From Moniliophthora roreri (taxonomy: Eukaryota; Basidiomycota; Agaricomycetes; Agaricales; Marasmiaceae), in assembly GCA_001466705.2 (NCBI GenBank), contig LATX02000046.1, positions 124,001 through 188,000 on the forward strand: a stretch of DNA of 64,000 nt. Reading direction: 5' to 3'. The first letter of the stretch is position 1; every line of letters starts with the position of its first letter. The translations under genes were made by a program, and so were the position numbers. Below the pieces are notes generated by a model, which saw only the letters and a list, made by a program, of their open reading frames with translations, did not search any database and had not been told where the DNA came from. Of this stretch, positions 60,842-64,000 are shown piece after piece.

Positions 60842-63509
60842 ATGTCTACTTCCCCGCCACCAAAAGCGCTTCGTCACCCAGCGACCAACCCTGAAGATTC
60901 AGAACTCATCGCAGCACTTCACCGTCTTACGAAAAAGTCACCCAAGCTTGTCAAGTCTTCAACTTATGCTGCTCCTACTGAGCCAGAGATCACCGTCAGG
61001 AGTTGGAAGATGAACGAGTTCAAGTACTATGATATACCATCGCCATTCCCAACTCTGGCGAGAGGTATTTTCACTTATGAAGTAGGCGATGAGGAGGCAC
61101 AGGACGATAGTACCAAGTATCGTATCGTCGCGAGAGGTTATGACAAGTTCTTCAACATTGGAGAAGTTCCTTGGACAACAGTACGCGTTTTTTTCCTCTT
61201 TTTTGACAATGGGAGATTGATCGATCCTCGCTCTTCAAAGTGGGCATCCCTCACAGACCATACTGCCGCTCCGTATACACTATCCTTAAAATCAAATGGC
61301 TGTATCATATTTATCGGCGCTCTCACTCCCACAAAACTCCTCATCACATCCAAGCACTCTGTCGGCGCGATCGAGGGTGTTGAACTATCGCACGCCCAAG
61401 CTGGAGAGGAATGGCTGAGGAAGTACTTTGCCCAGAAGGGTAAGACCGAGGAAGAACTTGCTCAGAGGCTTTGGAAGAACAACTGGACTGCCGTGGCAGA
61501 GGTGTGTTGTCCATGGCATTTTCATGTCGTCTTAAGCTGACAGTCTTCCACTCTCTGTCCAGCTCTGTGATGATAGCTTTGAAGAACACGTCTTGGCTTA
61601 CCCTCCGGAACGTACTGGTCTTCACTTGCATGGTCTCAACATGTGTTCAAAGGATTTTGCTACTCTTCCTCACCCAGTCGTTGACGAATTCGCTGAAGAG
61701 TGGGGCTTCATTCGCACTAAAACTGTCACACTCAATTCCATAGCGGAAGTCCAAGAGTTCACTGCACAGGTAGCCGAGGCTCAGCACTGGGAAGGTGAAG
61801 CAGTTGAAGGTTTTGTGGTTCGGACACACGTCACGGAACCACCCGACGGCAGAGGAACGAGCCAGAACAATTCTGCATCACCCTACGCCCCCGGTTCTTC
61901 ATTCTTCTTCAAAGTGAAGTTTGACGAACCGTACATGATGTACCGAGATTGGCGTGAAGTAACCAAGTCACTACTATCTCAGAAGGGGGGCCTGTCGGAG
62001 ACAACGCTTCCAAGGAACAAGATGAAATGTCGGGAAACTCAGCTGTATGTTCGTTGGGTGATTGGCGAGATTCGACGAGACAGGAAGCAATTTGATGGTT
62101 ATACCAAGGGAAAGGGCATCATTGCTACCAGAGAGCGTTTCTTGAAGTGGCTAGAGACACGGGAAGGGAAAGCTGATCTTGCAGCCGTCGAGGACGGGGA
62201 CGATGCATCGATTGGGTTACCGAGGAACAAAGAGTTTGGGAAGACTATCATTGTTCCGGTTGCCATCCCTGGTTGTGGTGAGTCATAAGATAGCCGTTGG
62301 TCGGCTTAGAACGTACTCATGGTCACCCAGGCAAAACGACCGTTGCTGTTGCTCTTTCGCATATCTTTGGCTTTGGTCACACGCAGAGCGACGATGTACA
62401 AGCGAAGAAACCCGCCCCCGTGTTCCTGAAGAACGTTACCCAAGAGCTGAAGACCCACGACGTCGTTATCGCGGACAAGTATGTCTTCATATAAGACCTC
62501 TACAGTATGCTAATGATCATCTAGAAACAACCATTTGAAGCAACACCGTACCCAGCTACGCGACATTGCGATAACCATGTCGCCGCCCGCACGGTTGCTC
62601 GCTCTCAACTGGGCTCTCGACAAACCCCAATCAACCATTCACCGAGTCTGTGGCGATCGTGTTCTCCTCCGTGGAGACAATCACCAGACGCTTCGTGCTG
62701 ACGTTACTCTCGGGAAGTCGCATGAAAGTGTCTTGTGGCAGTTCATCAATAGTACAGAAGAGCTCACGGGTAGCGAAGTTGATGACATTATTGATATGGA
62801 TCTAGAAGAGGACCTTGGAAAAGCGGTCCAACGCGCAGTCGATGGTATCTGTGATATTCTCAAGCTGGACAAGCCCAGTTCAGACAAGATTCAGGAGGGC
62901 ATCGATGTTGCTTTGGGATATAAGGTCAAGACAAGGACGAAGAGAGATGAGACGACACCCAAGGAGAAAACTAGGAGTCCCAGATACTATGCGCTTTTAC
63001 CAGAGATACAAGTCGAAAAGGTGTTGGAAAAGACTTTGGGAAGCTCGGACGACACCCACGCCTTATGGACGCATCTCAAAGAAAACGATAGAATCACGAA
63101 ACGGTCCCACGTCACCCTTGTCCACGAAAAGTCACTACCCGGGCAGATTGAACTTTGGGAGAGGTCGGCCGCCCTTCATCAGATGAATGTCCCCCCCATG
63201 TTTGAGCTCAAGCTGGGCAGTGTCGTATGGAATGAAAGGATCATGGCGATTAGCGTGGATGATGTGAAGTTTGTGGAGGAGGAGTCTAATCCGGATGCAG
63301 CTCAAGGGGGTGCAGAGTTCGTCAGCAAGCTGTCGGATGATGCAAGAAGAGGACTACACATCACGGTCGGTACCAGGGACAGCAGTGTGCCACCAGTCGA
63401 AGCCAAGGACTTGGTGGAGAGATGGAGAAAAGGCGATACGATTGACGTTTATTCTGTGCCTGTCGAGGAGACAGTCGTGAAAGGACGGATCAAGGGACTC
63501 GTAGCATAG
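60842..63509 (+). CDS. TRL1: Fungal tRNA ligase, three-domain
   Basis: Joins tRNA halves after intron removal and HAC1-type mRNA exons in the unfolded protein response. Three activities in one chain: N-terminal adenylyltransferase with nucleophile lysine in LSLKSNGCIIFIG, and downstream nucleotidyltransferase motifs (EGFVVRTHV, FFFKVKFDEPYMMYRDWRE); central polynucleotide kinase with P-loop IPGCGKTT; C-terminal cyclic phosphodiesterase with two H-x-T motifs (SHVTLVH, LHITVG). Four introns: about 61182-61238, 61503-61561, 62278-62330 (splits the P-loop between GCG and KTT, phase 1) and 62480-62524. Start chosen at MSTSPPPKALRHPA, the first in-frame ATG. All catalytic motifs are intact; total about 815 aa, normal for fungal Trl1. 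This enzyme differs in mechanism from the RtcB ligase of animals. Confidence 0.94.
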
Positions 63510-63880
63510 AAATATTGCACCATACAATCCCAAGATGAACTCTTTCCACAAAGTTTAGCCTGTACCTATACCATACTAACTGTAGCCATACACCACTCAC
63601 TACATACTACCCTACCCATCGTGCTCATATAAATGTTTTCTTGACCACATAGTGCAATGCTCTGGACGCTTCGAGATCTGAGTGACAGCAAGGACAGAAA
63701 TTTGCGCAGCTCTTTTCTAGGCATTTACGGGTACCTGATTACCCTTGGCCTATTGTGAACGGCTGTATCTGAAAATCTAGCATCAATACATAGGCATCAA
63801 CTGAACCCTTTACTTGGAGTATCACCACATGCACTCGAAGTCGTCATTCCCCGAACAAGTTGCGCCTTCTGGAGCACATT
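63510..63880. other. Intergenic, nothing recognised
   Basis: 3' flank of TRL1 and probably of a gene on the other strand. Confidence 0.5.
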
Positions 63881-64000
63881 TTAAAAACCGTAGAAATCCC
63901 CATATTGGACCGGTTCCATCTTCCTCGGGACCTCCTCCTCATCGGATCCCTCACAAAGCTCGCTGAATCTTTGTGAACTCGTTTCATAATGCCTTCTTCA
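63881..64000 (-). CDS. Possible C-terminal exon of a gene entering from the right
   Basis: Minus-strand frame ending in FSELCEGSDEEEVPRKMEP and a few more residues, with stop TAA at 63883-63881. It is acidic and lacks a start; an in-frame stop at the very edge (64000-63998) means that an intron border would have to lie within the last few bases. Too short to name; it could be chance. Confidence 0.3.

Overview
The window is nuclear DNA from a filamentous basidiomycete, most likely an Agaricomycete. The support is compact genes cut by many 46-60 nt GT-AG introns, an F-box protein with an N-terminal coiled coil, Zn2Cys6 regulators, a DNMT1-type methyltransferase with RFD and BAH domains, and generally fungal versions of DBR1, MCM7, KEX2, POT1, MGM101, TRL1 and fungalysin. 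I did not try to name a species. Most gene models were joined by hand from exons. Where I could sum exon lengths (coiled-coil gene, both kexins, the ECM15-like gene, EH protein, small families A and B, the 154-aa orphan, both zinc-cluster genes) the total is a multiple of three.

Layout. 0-17 kb is gene dense: DBR1 (3' part), a coiled-coil protein, kexin A, MCM7 facing away from a DNA methyltransferase, and an F-box gene. 17-20 kb holds a thiamine-binding-type ECM15-like gene whose reading frame needs a 5-nt micro-exon, only 59 bp from a divergent EH-domain gene. 20-32.6 kb is gene poor. It contains two homologous small genes (families A and B) that match no family I know, sharing intron phases and flanking DNA, a fragment homologous to the 3' end of the ECM15-like gene, and one further orphan gene of 154 aa. 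32.6-45.4 kb is conserved again: Y14/RBM8A facing kexin B, an UNC93-like transporter, POT1 facing MGM101, and a cyclic phosphodiesterase. 45.4-57.9 kb is accessory: a palindrome cluster, a tandem pair of zinc-cluster transcription factors with a patch of raised identity, and a decayed third relative. 57.9-63.5 kb carries a secreted M36 fungalysin and the tRNA ligase TRL1. A possible gene edge enters from the right on the minus strand.

How genes relate. Several act on nucleic-acid maintenance or unusual RNA ends: DBR1 (2'-5' lariats), TRL1 and the small phosphodiesterase (2',3'-cyclic phosphate products), Y14 (exon junction complex), MCM7, DNMT1, POT1 and MGM101. I see no sign of an operon or biosynthetic cluster; shared control, if any, would be through four close divergent promoters. 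The most novel items are the A/B small-gene family with duplicated flanks and the micro-exon in the ECM15-like gene.
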